DNA of 64,000 bases from positions 868,001 to 932,000 of the forward strand of contig JAHREI010000001.1 in assembly GCA_021733665.1 (NCBI GenBank). The letters are read 5' to 3'. This document shows, piece by piece, positions 18,827-29,400 of this stretch. A model generated the notes under the pieces. That model was not told the origin of the DNA and did no database searches. It saw nothing but the letters and a program-made list of their open reading frames with translations. The stretch comes from Bacillus subtilis (lineage in GTDB: Bacteria > Pseudomonadota > Alphaproteobacteria > Rhizobiales > Rhizobiaceae). Positions within the stretch are counted from its first letter, which is position 1, and each line of letters begins with the position of its first letter. The position numbers and the translations under genes are program-made.

Positions 18827-19819
18827 ATGAGGCCTTCCGTGACCAGCACATTGCCTGAACACCTACATCCGACCCGCTCTTTTCAGGGCTTTATCATGGC
18901 GCTCCAGCACTACTGGGCGCAGCATGGCTGCACAATTTTGCAGCCTTACGATATGGAAGTAGGGGCGGGTACGCTGCATCCGTCCACCACTTTGCGCGCT
19001 CTGGGGCCAAAGCCGTGGAATGTTGCCTATGTGCAGCCATCGCGTCGCCCGAAAGACGGCCGCTATGGTGAAAACCCGAACCGTATGCAGCATTATTACC
19101 AGTATCAGGTATTACTGAAGCCAAGCCCGCCGAACCTGCAGGAGCTGTATCTCGGCTCGCTGAAAGCGATTGGCATTGATACCGACCTGCACGATATCCG
19201 CTTTGTTGAGGATGACTGGGAAAACCCGACCACCGGTTCATGGGGCTTGGGTTGGGAGTGCTGGTGCGATGGTATGGAAATCTCGCAGTTCACTTATTTC
19301 CAGCAGGTTTGCGGTATCGAATGTTCGCCGGTCGCCGGTGAGCTGACCTATGGTCTGGAACGCCTCGCTATGTATGTGCAGGGCGTAGACAATGTTTATG
19401 ACCTGAACTTCAATGGTCTCGAAGGTGAGGACAAAGTTACTTACGGTGACGTGTTCCTTCAGACCGAGCAGGAATATTCACGCTACAATTTCGAAATCGC
19501 CAATACCGATATGCTGCACCAGCATTTCATTGATGCGGAAGCGGAATGTAAGGCTGTGTTGGCTGCTGGTGCCAAAGATATACAAGAGGCGGGGAGTGCC
19601 GGAGGCGCGACAGGGAAATTACATAAGTGTGTATTTCCGGCCTATGACCAAGCGATCAAAGCCTCGCATATTTTCAATCTGATGGATGCCCGTGGCGTTA
19701 TCTCGGTAACCGAGCGCCAGAGCTATATCCTGCGTGTGCGCAATCTTGCGCGCCAGTGCGGTGAAGCCTTCCTTCAGACCGATGCCGGTGGCGTCAATTA
19801 CAAACGTGAAGGTGTATAA
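18827..19819 (+). CDS. glyQ: Glycyl-tRNA synthetase alpha subunit
   Basis: 330 residues from the ATG at 18827. An in-frame TTG at 18797 or the initiation region before HPTRSFQG are other options. The core is highly conserved: [49 protein letters not shown] and [13 protein letters not shown]. It charges tRNA-Gly as an alpha2-beta2 enzyme with the next gene. The stop and the glyS start overlap as TAATG. It carries an extra glycine/alanine-rich loop near residues 250-265 ([10 protein letters not shown]) that is longer than I expect for relatives. Confidence 0.95.
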   Translation: MRPSVTSTLPEHLHPTRSFQGFIMALQHYWAQHGCTILQPYDMEVGAGTLHPSTTLRALGPKPWNVAYVQPSRRPKDGRYGENPNRMQHYYQYQVLLKPSPPNLQELYLGSLKAIGIDTDLHDIRFVEDDWENPTTGSWGLGWECWCDGMEISQFTYFQQVCGIECSPVAGELTYGLERLAMYVQGVDNVYDLNFNGLEGEDKVTYGDVFLQTEQEYSRYNFEIANTDMLHQHFIDAEAECKAVLAAGAKDIQEAGSAGGATGKLHKCVFPAYDQAIKASHIFNLMDARGVISVTERQSYILRVRNLARQCGEAFLQTDAGGVNYKREGV

Positions 19820-21990
19820 TGCCTGATTTGTTACTTGAACTCTTCTCCGAGGAAATCCCAGCCCGCATGCAGCGTAAAGCTGCCGGTGATCTTAAAAAGA
19901 TGATCACGGATGGTCTGGTTGAAGCCGGTCTGACCTATGAGGCGGCTACGCCTTACTGGACACCGCGTCGTCTCACGCTGGATATTCGTGGTCTGACTGT
20001 GCGTTCAAAAGACGTGCACGAAGATATCAAAGGCCCGTCTGTTTCTGCGCCTGAGGCTGCAATTCAGGGCTTTCTGCGTAAAGCGGGCCTGAGTGATATT
20101 GCGCAGGCGCATGTGCATTCCGACCCGAAAAAGGGCGATTTCTACGTCGCGCATATCACCAAATCCGGACGCGCTGCGGAAGAAATTATCGCGGAACTGG
20201 TGCCGAACGTGGTGCAGAATTTCCCGTGGCCGAAATCCATGCGCTGGGGTAAGGCTTCGGCGCAGTCAGGTGCAATGCGCTGGGTGCGACCGCTGCAGTC
20301 GATCATTTGCCTGTTTGGTCCTGAAACCGAAGAAACTGTTGTGGTGGATTTTGAAGTCGGCGGCGTGCGCTCCGGCAACACCACACATGGTCACCGCTTC
20401 ATGAGCGATGGTCAGCCGATCACTGTGCGCCGCTTTGACGACTATATTGAGAAGCTGGAAAAAGCGCATGTGGTGCTCGACGCAGAACGCCGCAAAGAAA
20501 TCATTCTCACTGATGCCCGTAACTTAAGCTTTGCTTCCGGTCTGGAGCTGGTTGAGGACGAAGGCCTGCTGGAAGAAGTGTCCGGTCTGGTTGAATGGCC
20601 GGTGGTGCTGATGGGTGAATTTGAGGAGGAATTCCTCTCGATTCCGCCGGAAGTGATCCGTCTGACCATCCGTGCCAATCAGAAATGCTTTGTCACCCGT
20701 AAACAGGGCGAGACAGAGGCACTTTCCAACAAGTTCATTCTGATCTCCAATATTGCTGCCCGTGACGCCGGCAAGGAAATTGCTTTCGGTAACGGTAAGG
20801 TTGTTCGTGCCCGCTTGTCCGATGCTTTGTATTTCTGGCATACCGATCAGGCAGATATGCCGGATATGGACAAGCTGAAAGCTTCTGCTGCGAAATTCGC
20901 ACTTGATCTGGCTAAGCCGCTTGATCAGCGCATGGCGCGTCTGGATGCGCTGAATGTGACCTTCCATGCCAAGCTCGGCACACAGGGTGCGCGCGTGTCG
21001 CGTATCAAGGCGCTTGCTGAGGCAATAGCACCGCTGGTCGGCGCAGATGTTGCTCTGATTGCCCGCGCAGCAGTGCTAGCAAAAGCAGATTTGCAGACTG
21101 AAGTTGTCGGCGAGTTCCCTGAACTACAGGGTGCAATGGGTCACAAATATGCGCTTCTTCAAGGTGAAGATGCTGCCGTCGCAACAGCGCTTGAAGATCA
21201 TTACAAACCGCAGGGCCCGTCCGACCGTGTGCCGCGCGATCCGGTTTCGGTTGCCGTTGCACTGGCTGATAAGATCGACACGCTTGTCGGTTTCTGGGTG
21301 ATTGATGAAAAGCCGACAGGTTCGAAAGACCCTTATGCGCTGCGTCGTGCAGCCCTTGGTGTGATCCGCCTGATCTTGGAAAATGATATCCGTTCGGAAT
21401 TGAAAGCACTGATTGCACAGGCAGAAAAGCCGATGGCTTCGATTGAAGGTCTGGCATCAAAAGATGTTGGTGCCGACCTGCTGTCCTTCTTCCATGATCG
21501 TTTCAAGGTCTATCTGAAGGATGAAGGTGCACGTCACGATGCGATTGATGCAGTCCTTTCAGCCGATGCTGACAATCTGCTGCTGGTTGCCCGTCGTCTT
21601 GAAGCGCTGATCGTTTTCATCAATGAAGAAGACGGCAAGAACCTGCTGGCTGGTACCAAACGTGCAGCCAATATTCTTGGCGCGGAAGAGAAAAAAGGCA
21701 CTGTCATTGCTGATAGTGTGGATGCCGCACTCTTCAACAATGAAGAGGAAAAGGCATTGTTTGCTGCGGTGCAGTCGGCAGAAACCAAAGCTGCTGCGGC
21801 AATTGCCAAGGAAGATTTCTCGGCGGCTATGTCGGCAATGGCCGAGCTACGTGCACCGGTTGATGCTTTCTTTGACAAGGTGATGGTCAATGACGAGAAT
21901 GAGGCCATCCGCGCTAATCGCTTAGCGCTACTGGCTAAAATCCGCTCGGTAACCGGTCAGGTTGCTGACTTCTCTAAGATCAGTGGCTAA
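19819..21990 (+). CDS. glyS: Glycyl-tRNA synthetase beta subunit
   Basis: 723 residues, normal for the family. It starts [18 protein letters not shown]. Central blocks include [24 protein letters not shown] and NQKCFVTR; the C-terminal half carries the HD-like and anticodon-binding regions with [16 protein letters not shown]. The beta subunit binds and helps position tRNA-Gly. Its start overlaps the glyQ stop by one base, so the two are translationally coupled. A strong terminator follows. Confidence 0.96.
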   Translation: MPDLLLELFSEEIPARMQRKAAGDLKKMITDGLVEAGLTYEAATPYWTPRRLTLDIRGLTVRSKDVHEDIKGPSVSAPEAAIQGFLRKAGLSDIAQAHVHSDPKKGDFYVAHITKSGRAAEEIIAELVPNVVQNFPWPKSMRWGKASAQSGAMRWVRPLQSIICLFGPETEETVVVDFEVGGVRSGNTTHGHRFMSDGQPITVRRFDDYIEKLEKAHVVLDAERRKEIILTDARNLSFASGLELVEDEGLLEEVSGLVEWPVVLMGEFEEEFLSIPPEVIRLTIRANQKCFVTRKQGETEALSNKFILISNIAARDAGKEIAFGNGKVVRARLSDALYFWHTDQADMPDMDKLKASAAKFALDLAKPLDQRMARLDALNVTFHAKLGTQGARVSRIKALAEAIAPLVGADVALIARAAVLAKADLQTEVVGEFPELQGAMGHKYALLQGEDAAVATALEDHYKPQGPSDRVPRDPVSVAVALADKIDTLVGFWVIDEKPTGSKDPYALRRAALGVIRLILENDIRSELKALIAQAEKPMASIEGLASKDVGADLLSFFHDRFKVYLKDEGARHDAIDAVLSADADNLLLVARRLEALIVFINEEDGKNLLAGTKRAANILGAEEKKGTVIADSVDAALFNNEEEKALFAAVQSAETKAAAAIAKEDFSAAMSAMAELRAPVDAFFDKVMVNDENEAIRANRLALLAKIRSVTGQVADFSKISG

Positions 21991-22009
21991 TTTAAATAAA
22001 TGATTAAGA

Positions 22010-22047
22010 AAAAGCCGGAGTGGTGAGAACCGCTCCGGCTTTTTTAT
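22010..22047. terminator. Terminator between glyS and pyrD
   Basis: A 13-bp stem (22011-22023 with 22030-22042, one G-T pair) and a 6-base loop, followed by TTTTTT. A-runs on the left may let it serve convergent pyrD too. Confidence 0.85.
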
Positions 22048-22065
22048 ATTCAGTTTTTAAAAAGA

Positions 22066-23166
22066 TCAGGCCGGAATATCTTTGGCTGCCCAAGCCGCAG
22101 TTTCCATATCGCGCAGCTCGGAGATATTGGCGACGCCTGCCTGTTTCACCAATGCGGAAAGCTCTTTGACGATCTCTTTTGGCACGGTCGGGCCGCGATA
22201 GATCATACCGGTATAAAGCTGTACCAGATCGGCACCGGCTTTAATTTTGGTAAGTGCGGTTGCACCACTGTCCACACCGCCGACGCCAATAAGCGGCATG
22301 TCTTTACCGATACGCTGGCGCATTTTGGCGAGCACAATGGTTGAGCGTTCAAAGATCGGTGCGCCGGACAGGCCGCCGGCCTCTTTGGCTTCAGCCTGAT
22401 TGAGCAGATTGGTGCGTGACAGCGTGGTGTTGGAGATAATCAGACCATCGAGCGGATGCGCAAGCGCCACTTCGGCAATATCATCCAGCCCTTCTTCGGT
22501 CAGGTCCGGTGCGATTTTCAGGAATACAGGGCGTTTCAGGGTGCATTTTTCAGCTTCCTGATCACGTGCTTCCAGCACTTTTTCCAAGAGAATATGCAGG
22601 CTGTCTTTGGCTTGCAGATCACGCAGACCCGGTGTGTTCGGGGAAGAAATATTTGCAGTGAAATATTTGGCAACGCTGTAGAAGCGATGAATGCCGGCCA
22701 CATAATCAGCCACACGGTCTTCACTGTCTTTATTAGCGCCGATATTCACGCCGACAATACCGCAGGTGGTGCAGCTGTTGCGCTGGCTGAGGCGCTTATA
22801 AGCGGCTTCATGGCCTTCATTGTTGAAGCCGAGGCGATTGATCACTGCACGGTCTTCAACAAGACGAAAAATACGTGGCTTCGGATTGCCGGCCTGTGCA
22901 CGCGGCGTGATGGTACCGACTTCTGCAAAACCAAAACCGAGTTTCAAAAGCGCATCCGGTACTTCGGCATTCTTGTCGAAACCCGCGGCCATACCCAGCG
23001 GATTGGTAAATTTAAGACCGGCGATCGTCTGCTGTAAAGCAGGATCAAGCGGGGCAGGGCTGGAGAGGACGCCGGTTTTTAATGCGGCAATAGACAGGCC
23101 GTGTGCCTGCTCTCCGTCCATCGCAAAAAGTGCGCGACGGGCAATGTTTTCAAAGAAACCGCTCAT
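22066..23166 (-). CDS. pyrD: Dihydroorotate dehydrogenase (quinone), class 2
   Basis: 366 residues. The N-terminal helix (FFENIARRALFAMDGEQAHG) is the membrane/quinone-binding part of class 2 enzymes. The FMN barrel shows NPLGMAAGFDKNAE, INRLGFNNEGHEAA, VNIGANKDS and the ISSPNTPGLRDLQ block. The catalytic serine of class 2 is expected in NISSPNTPG. It oxidises dihydroorotate to orotate in pyrimidine synthesis. Its start overlaps the stop of the DUF952 gene by 4 bases (ATGA). Confidence 0.96.
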   Translation of the reverse strand: MSGFFENIARRALFAMDGEQAHGLSIAALKTGVLSSPAPLDPALQQTIAGLKFTNPLGMAAGFDKNAEVPDALLKLGFGFAEVGTITPRAQAGNPKPRIFRLVEDRAVINRLGFNNEGHEAAYKRLSQRNSCTTCGIVGVNIGANKDSEDRVADYVAGIHRFYSVAKYFTANISSPNTPGLRDLQAKDSLHILLEKVLEARDQEAEKCTLKRPVFLKIAPDLTEEGLDDIAEVALAHPLDGLIISNTTLSRTNLLNQAEAKEAGGLSGAPIFERSTIVLAKMRQRIGKDMPLIGVGGVDSGATALTKIKAGADLVQLYTGMIYRGPTVPKEIVKELSALVKQAGVANISELRDMETAAWAAKDIPA

Positions 23167-23528
23167 TGTTCAAGCTCCGGAAACTGATGCTTGCCGTCAC
23201 TGTTGAGCGGCAGGTCTTTCACCCAGCGCACCGCAGTGAGCTGGAGATTGGCGTAAAGATGCGGGAAGGCTTTGCCGCCGCGGGAAATTTCATAGCGAAG
23301 TTCATCGCCCAGTGCAGAGGCATCAACTGCCACCAGCAGCAGATCATTCTGACCGGCAAAATGCTTGGCCGCAGTCTCGGCAACCGTGTCAGCGGTAGAA
23401 AAGTGAATATATCCATCCTGAAGATCGACAGGAGCGCCGGTAAAATATCCGGTCTGTTCTGCAGCTGCCCATTGGGCGCGCGTGGCTATCTTGTAGATGG
23501 TTGTATGTGACAGATCACTGTGTGACAT
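23163..23528 (-). CDS. DUF952 family protein
   Basis: 121 residues. It matches the DUF952 pattern, with IYKIATRAQW at the start, DGYIHFSTADTV in the middle and a later FPHLYANLQL. The conserved HFS and HLYA residues look like a small ligand or catalytic site, but no function is established. It is translationally coupled to pyrD by a 4-base overlap, an arrangement that suggests a conserved but unexplained link. Confidence 0.85.
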   Translation of the reverse strand: MSHSDLSHTTIYKIATRAQWAAAEQTGYFTGAPVDLQDGYIHFSTADTVAETAAKHFAGQNDLLLVAVDASALGDELRYEISRGGKAFPHLYANLQLTAVRWVKDLPLNSDGKHQFPELEQ

Positions 23529-23778
23529 GAAAAACGCTATTGTTGTGAACGGAAATGTTGTTCAGACATCGTTATATATCTGGCCGGTTTGGCGCATCCG
23601 GCAGCTTTTAGGACAAAATTAAGTCACAAGCTACCACTAAATTTTAATAAAGAGTTAATGCTGCTTTTGCAAATTTTCAAATGCGGATTGGGGGATGCTT
23701 GTTTTTTGCGCTTTTTGGTCTGGAAAACAGTGCCGCATCCTCCCATATTAAAACTATAGTTCCCAAAGGAGATGGCAG

Positions 23779-24255
23779 ATGAAAAACCGTTCCGGTCGTG
23801 CGATTGCTGTGGCGAGAGAGAATAAATCGAAACTCATCCTGCGCAGTGCGATAATCTCTGCTTTTACCGGTTTAGCTTTGGTTTGGGGAATGAGCCCGTC
23901 TCCGGCGCAGGATATGCAGCGCTACTCGATGGAGAAAACTGATTCCGGTATTATCCGTCTGGATCGTCAGACCGGTGAATTTGCTTTGTGTAAAGAGCAG
24001 GCCGGTAAAGTTGAATGTGCTGAAACCAAACCGGCACAGCTGAGCAATGACGAGCGCACGCTTCTGCTGGAAAAGCAGGTTGCTGACCTGACCGCACGTA
24101 TCGCCCAACTTGAAAAAACAGGCGTTGCGAGCAGCACATTGCCGAGTGAAGAAGAATTTGAAAAGGGATTGGGTTATATGGAGCGCTTCATGCGTTCTTT
24201 TATGGGCGTGGCCAAGAGCCTTGATGAGCCTGCCACAACACCAAACCGCACTTGA
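23779..24255 (+). CDS. Putative exported/anchored coiled-coil protein
   Basis: 158 residues with AAAGGAG just before the ATG. A basic N-terminus leads to one hydrophobic segment (AIISAFTGLALVWGM), a signal or anchor. The middle holds GIIRLDRQTGEFALCKEQAGKVEC, written here only partly as RLDRQTGEFALC: two cysteines spaced by nine residues that could form a disulfide. A heptad-like stretch follows (LLLEKQVADLTARIAQLEK). No known family is recognised. It stands alone, with a palindromic repeat and a terminator after it. Confidence 0.65.
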   Translation: MKNRSGRAIAVARENKSKLILRSAIISAFTGLALVWGMSPSPAQDMQRYSMEKTDSGIIRLDRQTGEFALCKEQAGKVECAETKPAQLSNDERTLLLEKQVADLTARIAQLEKTGVASSTLPSEEEFEKGLGYMERFMRSFMGVAKSLDEPATTPNRT

Positions 24256-24261
24256 TCCTTA

Positions 24262-24312
24262 TAGCATCTTCGAGCGAAAAGTGGGAACCGGTTTTGGCAA
24301 TGGATAATGCGT
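24262..24312. repeat. Rhizobiales-type intergenic palindromic repeat, copy 1
   Basis: The run includes AGCATCTTCGAGCGAAAAGT, GGGAACCGGTTTTGGCAA and ATAATGCGTAAAAACAAAT. This is the familiar form of a dispersed palindromic element in Rhizobiales. Related sequence lies at 54806-54905 and 57644-57690. Confidence 0.6.
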
Positions 24313-24370
24313 AAAAACAAATAGTTACAGCGGTTGCAACGATTCAGTCTTAACTGGAACCGCTGTAAAT

Positions 24371-24399
24371 AAAAAAAGCGCCGGAAACGGCGCTTTTTT
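24371..24399. terminator. Bidirectional terminator between the coiled-coil gene and pip
   Basis: AAAAAAGCGCCG and CGGCGCTTTTTT form a 12-bp stem with a GAAA loop. It works for either convergent gene. Confidence 0.92.
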
Positions 24400-24416
24400 A
24401 TAACTGTAAGCCGCGT

Positions 24417-25373
24417 TTAGCGAATATTCGCAAAGCGGCGTGTTGCTTCGATCAGCTCATGTGTAATGCCTGGTTCTGAAACCGCATGACCGCCATCTTC
24501 GACGATACGCAGATCAGCTTCCGGCCAGACCTTCTTCAAATGCCAGGCATTGATGAACGGTGTGCACATATCGTAGCGACCGTGAATGATAACGCCCGGA
24601 ATATGCCGGATACGGTCAGCCAGCCGCAGCAGCTGATCATCGGTATCGAAGAAACCGCGATTCTGGAAATAGTGGCATTCGATACGCGCAAATGCGATGG
24701 CGAAATGATCCTGCCCGAAAGCGTTTTCACGTTCCGGATCCGGCAGCAGAGAAATCGCAGAACCTTCCCAGCGTGCCCAACGGCGTGCAGCCTCAAGCTG
24801 GATTTGCGGATTAGGATCGGTCAGACGGCGGTAATAAGCGGCGACCATATCACCACGCTCGGCTTCCGGAATATGCAGCTGATAGGCTTCAAAGCGATCC
24901 GGATAAATAATGCTGGCACCATTGCTGTAGAGCCAGTCAATCTCGAAGCGGCGAGCCATGAAGATACCTCGCAGAACCAGCTCGGACACGCGCTCCGGAT
25001 GGGTCTGGGCATAAGCGAGGCCGAGTGTGGAGCCCCATGAGCCGCCGAAGACCTGCCATTTCTCAATGCCGAGATGGGTGCGCAGACGCTCCATATCCGC
25101 AACCAGATCCCATGTGGTATTTTCGCGTAATTCTGCATGCGGTGTTGAGCGGCCGCAACCACGCTGATCAAACAGGATAATGCGATAGGCTGACGGATCG
25201 TGCAGGCGACGCATGGTCGGCGAAATGCCGCCACCCGGACCACCGTGAATCATAATGACCGGCTTGCCGTTCGGATTCCCGCATTCCTCAAAATAAATCC
25301 GGTGCAGTGCTGAAACCTGCAACATCTCTTCCCGATAGGGTTTGATTTCCGGATAGAGGGTGTGGCGTGTCAT
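24417..25373 (-). CDS. pip: Proline iminopeptidase
   Basis: 318 residues, an alpha/beta hydrolase. The oxyanion block is MIHGGPGGG and the nucleophile elbow is FGGSWGSTLGLAYA; RIILFDQRGCGRS is the family strand. The acid and histidine lie near the C-terminus (GRYDMCTP, then DGGHAVSEPG). It removes N-terminal proline from peptides in the cytoplasm. The RBS AAAGGA precedes the ATG at 25373. Confidence 0.93.
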   Translation of the reverse strand: MTRHTLYPEIKPYREEMLQVSALHRIYFEECGNPNGKPVIMIHGGPGGGISPTMRRLHDPSAYRIILFDQRGCGRSTPHAELRENTTWDLVADMERLRTHLGIEKWQVFGGSWGSTLGLAYAQTHPERVSELVLRGIFMARRFEIDWLYSNGASIIYPDRFEAYQLHIPEAERGDMVAAYYRRLTDPNPQIQLEAARRWARWEGSAISLLPDPERENAFGQDHFAIAFARIECHYFQNRGFFDTDDQLLRLADRIRHIPGVIIHGRYDMCTPFINAWHLKKVWPEADLRIVEDGGHAVSEPGITHELIEATRRFANIR

Positions 25374-25812
25374 GGGTCGTCCTTTTGTGTTATTTTATCT
25401 GCGATCAGATCCGGCTATTAGCTGGCCGGCTTTTCTTTTACCTGTAGAGCAGGCATCACCCTAGCGGACAATGCGGCACGATCACGGCAAAAGCCGAAAA
25501 CAGACAGTAAAATCTTTATTTCTCAGACAATATAGACTGTGAAAATTAACAGGGTCTGCGAGAAAGACAAATTTATCGTAATTTACTGATCCCTATTTTA
25601 TTTTTCGATGCGCGATACAGCGCGTACAAAACTAAAAGGCATTGAGATGGTTTCAAGTTGCGATAAGAACAATGAAATGTCATTTCGTGTGTAAAGCATG
25701 ATGAATTCATGTAATTTCTAACTTTATCTTTGGTTGTATATAGAGATAAGGTGCATTCGGGAGAATAGTTGCGTGGACGCTGCTGAGGGGGCAGGCAAGG
25801 GGTAAGAAATTT
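25374..25812. other. Intergenic region between pip and the response regulator gene
   Basis: 439 bases, A+T rich in the last half, holding the promoters of two divergent genes. TTATCT and AGATAA flank an A+T-rich spacer at about 25723-25750. No gene was found, and a 90-codon open frame on the minus strand has no family features and crosses the response regulator start. Confidence 0.5.
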
Positions 25813-26463
25813 ATGAATTTGAATTTTATCATTGCAGATGACCATCCTTTATTTCGCGGCGCTCTGCGCCAGATATTGCAGGATAGCTTTCGTCCGGAAA
25901 GTGTGACCGAAGCAGAAAACTATCAACAATTGGAACTGGTTGCGGAAGAGGCGCAGGATGTTGATCTGCTGTTCCTTGATCTGACTATGCCCGGTGTCAG
26001 TGGCCTGTCCGGCCTGATTAATCTCAAAGCGCAATATCCGCAGCTGCCTGTGATGATTGTCTCTGCAACCGATGATGTGGCAACAATCCGTCGTGCCATG
26101 GATCTTGGAGCTTCCGGTTTTGTTTCAAAATCGGCAAGTCTGGAAGAGATCGGCGAAGCCGTGCGTACCGTGTTGGATGGCGGAGAGTGGGTCTCCGGTG
26201 ACGTGGAACTTGGCGCAGAGAGTGATGCCGAAATTGCTGACCTGATTGCCCGTATCCGCGCATTGACCCCGCAGCAGACCCGTGTGCTTTCCATGCTCGG
26301 ACAGGGGCTTTTAAACAAGCAGCTGGCCTATGAGCTGAATATTTCTGAAGCCACAGTTAAAGCGCATGTCTCCGCAGTTCTGCAAAAGCTGGGCGTGGAC
26401 AGCCGCACACAGGCGGTGATTTTATTGTCCAAACTCGGTCCCGGTTTTACGCTTCTTGACTAA
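25813..26463 (+). CDS. LuxR-type response regulator, CrbR/ErdR-like
   Basis: 216 residues. The receiver domain has the acidic pair in FIIADDHPLF (D9, D10), the phosphorylation site D56 in LLFLDLTMPG and the lysine in FVSKSA. The LuxR helix-turn-helix near residues 150-210 reads LTPQQTRVLSMLGQGLLNKQ, then ATVKAHVSAVLQKL. It pairs with the SLC5-hybrid kinase gene that converges on it. In Vibrio and Pseudomonas such pairs (CrbSR, MxtR/ErdR) switch on acetyl-CoA synthetase for acetate use. Acetate control here is inferred from this architecture. Confidence 0.82.
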   Translation: MNLNFIIADDHPLFRGALRQILQDSFRPESVTEAENYQQLELVAEEAQDVDLLFLDLTMPGVSGLSGLINLKAQYPQLPVMIVSATDDVATIRRAMDLGASGFVSKSASLEEIGEAVRTVLDGGEWVSGDVELGAESDAEIADLIARIRALTPQQTRVLSMLGQGLLNKQLAYELNISEATVKAHVSAVLQKLGVDSRTQAVILLSKLGPGFTLLD

Positions 26464-29400
26464 CGTGCGTGGTAATGCGCCAGCAGAGCCCGTAAAGCCG
26501 CGGGTTTCAGCGGCTTGTTCAGCACATGAACATTCTCTTCTTTTGCCTGCAACTTGACTTCCTTGGAACGGTCTGCGGTCACCAATACCGCAGGGATGCT
26601 GTGCCCCAGCGTTTCACGGATATAGCCGATCATATCCAGCCCGTTCTCACGATTGAGGTGATAATCCGCGAGGATGATATCCGGCAAGATCCGCACCGTG
26701 TTTTGTTTGCGGGCGATCTGCTGGCACCAGTCTTTAAGTTGCGCACCGTCACGGATCAGTGTCATGTCGCAGCCCCAGCCACCGAGCAATGTATGCATTC
26801 CGTCAAGGATCAGTGGGTCATTATCGATGCACAACACGCGCATGCCTTGCAGTGCATTACTCCTGCGTCTGGCAGGCAGCTGATCATTTGCAGTTTCCGT
26901 TGCCGGTTCCTGTGATTTCGGAATGATAACGCTGAAACAGGTGCCTTTGCCGTGTTCCGAGCGTAAATGAATCGATAAATTCAGGACGCGAACAATACGG
27001 TCAACGATGGAGAGGCCAAGCCCCAATCCGTCAGCCTGAGACATGCCTTCATCCAGCCGGTAGAATTCACGGAAAACCAATTGTTGCTTGTCGGGTGCGA
27101 TACCGATGCCGGTATCCGCCACTTTGATTTCAAGATTGTCGCCGCGACGACGAACACCAATCAGAATTTTGCCGGAGCGGCTGTATTTGATCGAGTTTGA
27201 GACAAGGTTCTGTAGCAGGCGGCGTAGCAGATTACGGTCGCTGTAAACGCTGAGTGAACAGGGAACAACCCGTAACTGCAGGTCTTTACTGGTCGCAAGC
27301 GGGGTAAAGTCGGTAACCACTTGCTGAAGCAACCTGTCCAGTCTGAACAATGACAGCTCCGGCTTGAGTGAACCGGTATCGAGACGGGAAATGTCCAGAA
27401 GCGCACTGAGAATACCCTCGACTGCTTCGAGTGAGGAATCAATATTGCGAGCCAGTTGCGCCTCGGTTTCCTGCAATCTTTCACTGAGTGCTGTGCTGTA
27501 GAGACGTGCGGCATTGAGCGGCTGCAGAATGTCATGGCCTGCTGCTGCCAGAAAGCGGGTTTTGCCGAAATTGGCTTCTTCTGCCAGTTTTTGTGCCTGT
27601 ATGAGCTGTTTATTGACGTCCAGCAACTCGGTGGTGCGGTCGGCCACGCGTTGCTCCAGTGATTCATTGAGACGCTTCATGGCGTTATCCGCCTCAACCG
27701 AGGCAGTGATATCGGTATAGCTGGCAACAATTCCGCCATCGGGCATCGGATTGGCGGCAATCTCGATAATACGGCCGGTGGAACGCAACAAAATACGGCT
27801 TGGCTCGTGGACGCGCTCTAAGGTGCGCATCAGCATATTGGCATCGCTTTCGTGGATTTCTCCGTGATGCAGCAGCCGGTCGAGTACTTCTGAAATCGGT
27901 TTACCAACCTGTGCCAGACCTTCCGGCAATTGCAGCAGGTGCCGGAAACGCCGGTTCCAGCATGTCAGGCGAAAATCCTTATCGAGAACCGTTATGCCCT
28001 GTTCCATCTGATCCAGCGCTGTTTGCAGCAGGTCACGGTTGTGTTGCAGGGCTTCCGAAGCATCATCCAGTAGCCGCAGCGTATCAGGGGCAGTATTATC
28101 TTTGCGCTGTAGCAGTAATGACAGTACCAGCCGTGCAGAGGAAGAGCCGATGGCGCTACCCAGAATTTGTTCGGCAAAACGGATCAGCGGTACGTCGGCA
28201 ACGGCTTTATCATTAAGAGGCAGATCACCGCCATGATCATAGCGGCTGAAAGCAAGGGCAACGCGGTCTTCACCCAGATAGCGGGCGATGGTGTTTTTAA
28301 TCTCACCGACGGTAACGCTTGTGCGGAAGCGGCGCAAAACCGGTACGGTTTTCAGGTTGCGCGGCATGAATGTGCTGGCCTGTATCCGCTCCAGTGGCGT
28401 GGATTGGCGCGAAAGTGAGCCAATCACAAAGAACAGCGTATTAATTGCAAGGCTCCACAATGCACCATGGGTGAGGGGCAGAGCCTCAGTGTCGAACAGG
28501 GCTTGCGGGCGCAGATAAGACAGCCCCCATAAACCATTCTGCAAAATCGGCGCATCCGGATTGGCCAGTGTCGGTAACAGCAAGGTATAGGCCCAGACAG
28601 CAAAGCCGCTGATCATGCCCAAAACTGCACCACGGGCATTGGCATTCCGCCAGACCAGACCGCCGATCAGTGGTGGTGCAAATTGCGCAATAGCAGCAAA
28701 AGAAACGAGGCCGATGGAAGCCAGGCCGAAAGTGCTGGAGCTGGCACGGTAATAGCTGAAAGTGACCGCAAGAATAATCACAATGGTGGCACGGCGGGTA
28801 TAGAGAATGAGCCGCGTCAGATCCCGCTGCTGGTATTTGTTGCGCCGGTAAACATAGCGGATCAGCAAGGGCAGCAGTAAGTGGTTGGAGATCATAATCG
28901 ACAGAGCAACACAGGCCACAATAACCATCGCTGTGGCTGCTGAAAGCCCGCCGACAAAAGCCAGCAGGGTCAGAATATGCGAACCTGCAGCAAGTGGCAG
29001 AGCCAGCACATAGAGATCGGCATTGGTTGAAGCGTCGAGATTGATCAGTCCCTGCAAAGCAATCGGCAGTACAAACAGGTTGATCAGGATCAGATAGACA
29101 GGAAACAGCCATCGGGCAGTGCGCAATTCTTTTTCACTGCGATTTTCAACCACTGTGACATGAAACTGGCGGGGCAGCATCAATATTGCGGCAGCACTCA
29201 ATAAGGCATGCACCAGCCATGTGCTGACACTGGTTTGCGAGAGCATACTGCCCAGATCAATATTTTTTTGCTGGAGTTGCTGCGATAATTCTAACGGCGA
29301 GCCGAACAGAAAGAAGGTAGAGGCAATGCCGACAATCAGAAATGCTGTAATCTTGATTGCAGATTCCAATGCTACAGCAAGGATCAGGCCGTCCTGATGT

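Noticed and set aside
25573-25845. 90-codon minus-strand frame before the response regulator
   Set aside because: Crosses the response regulator start, no ribosome site, no motif.
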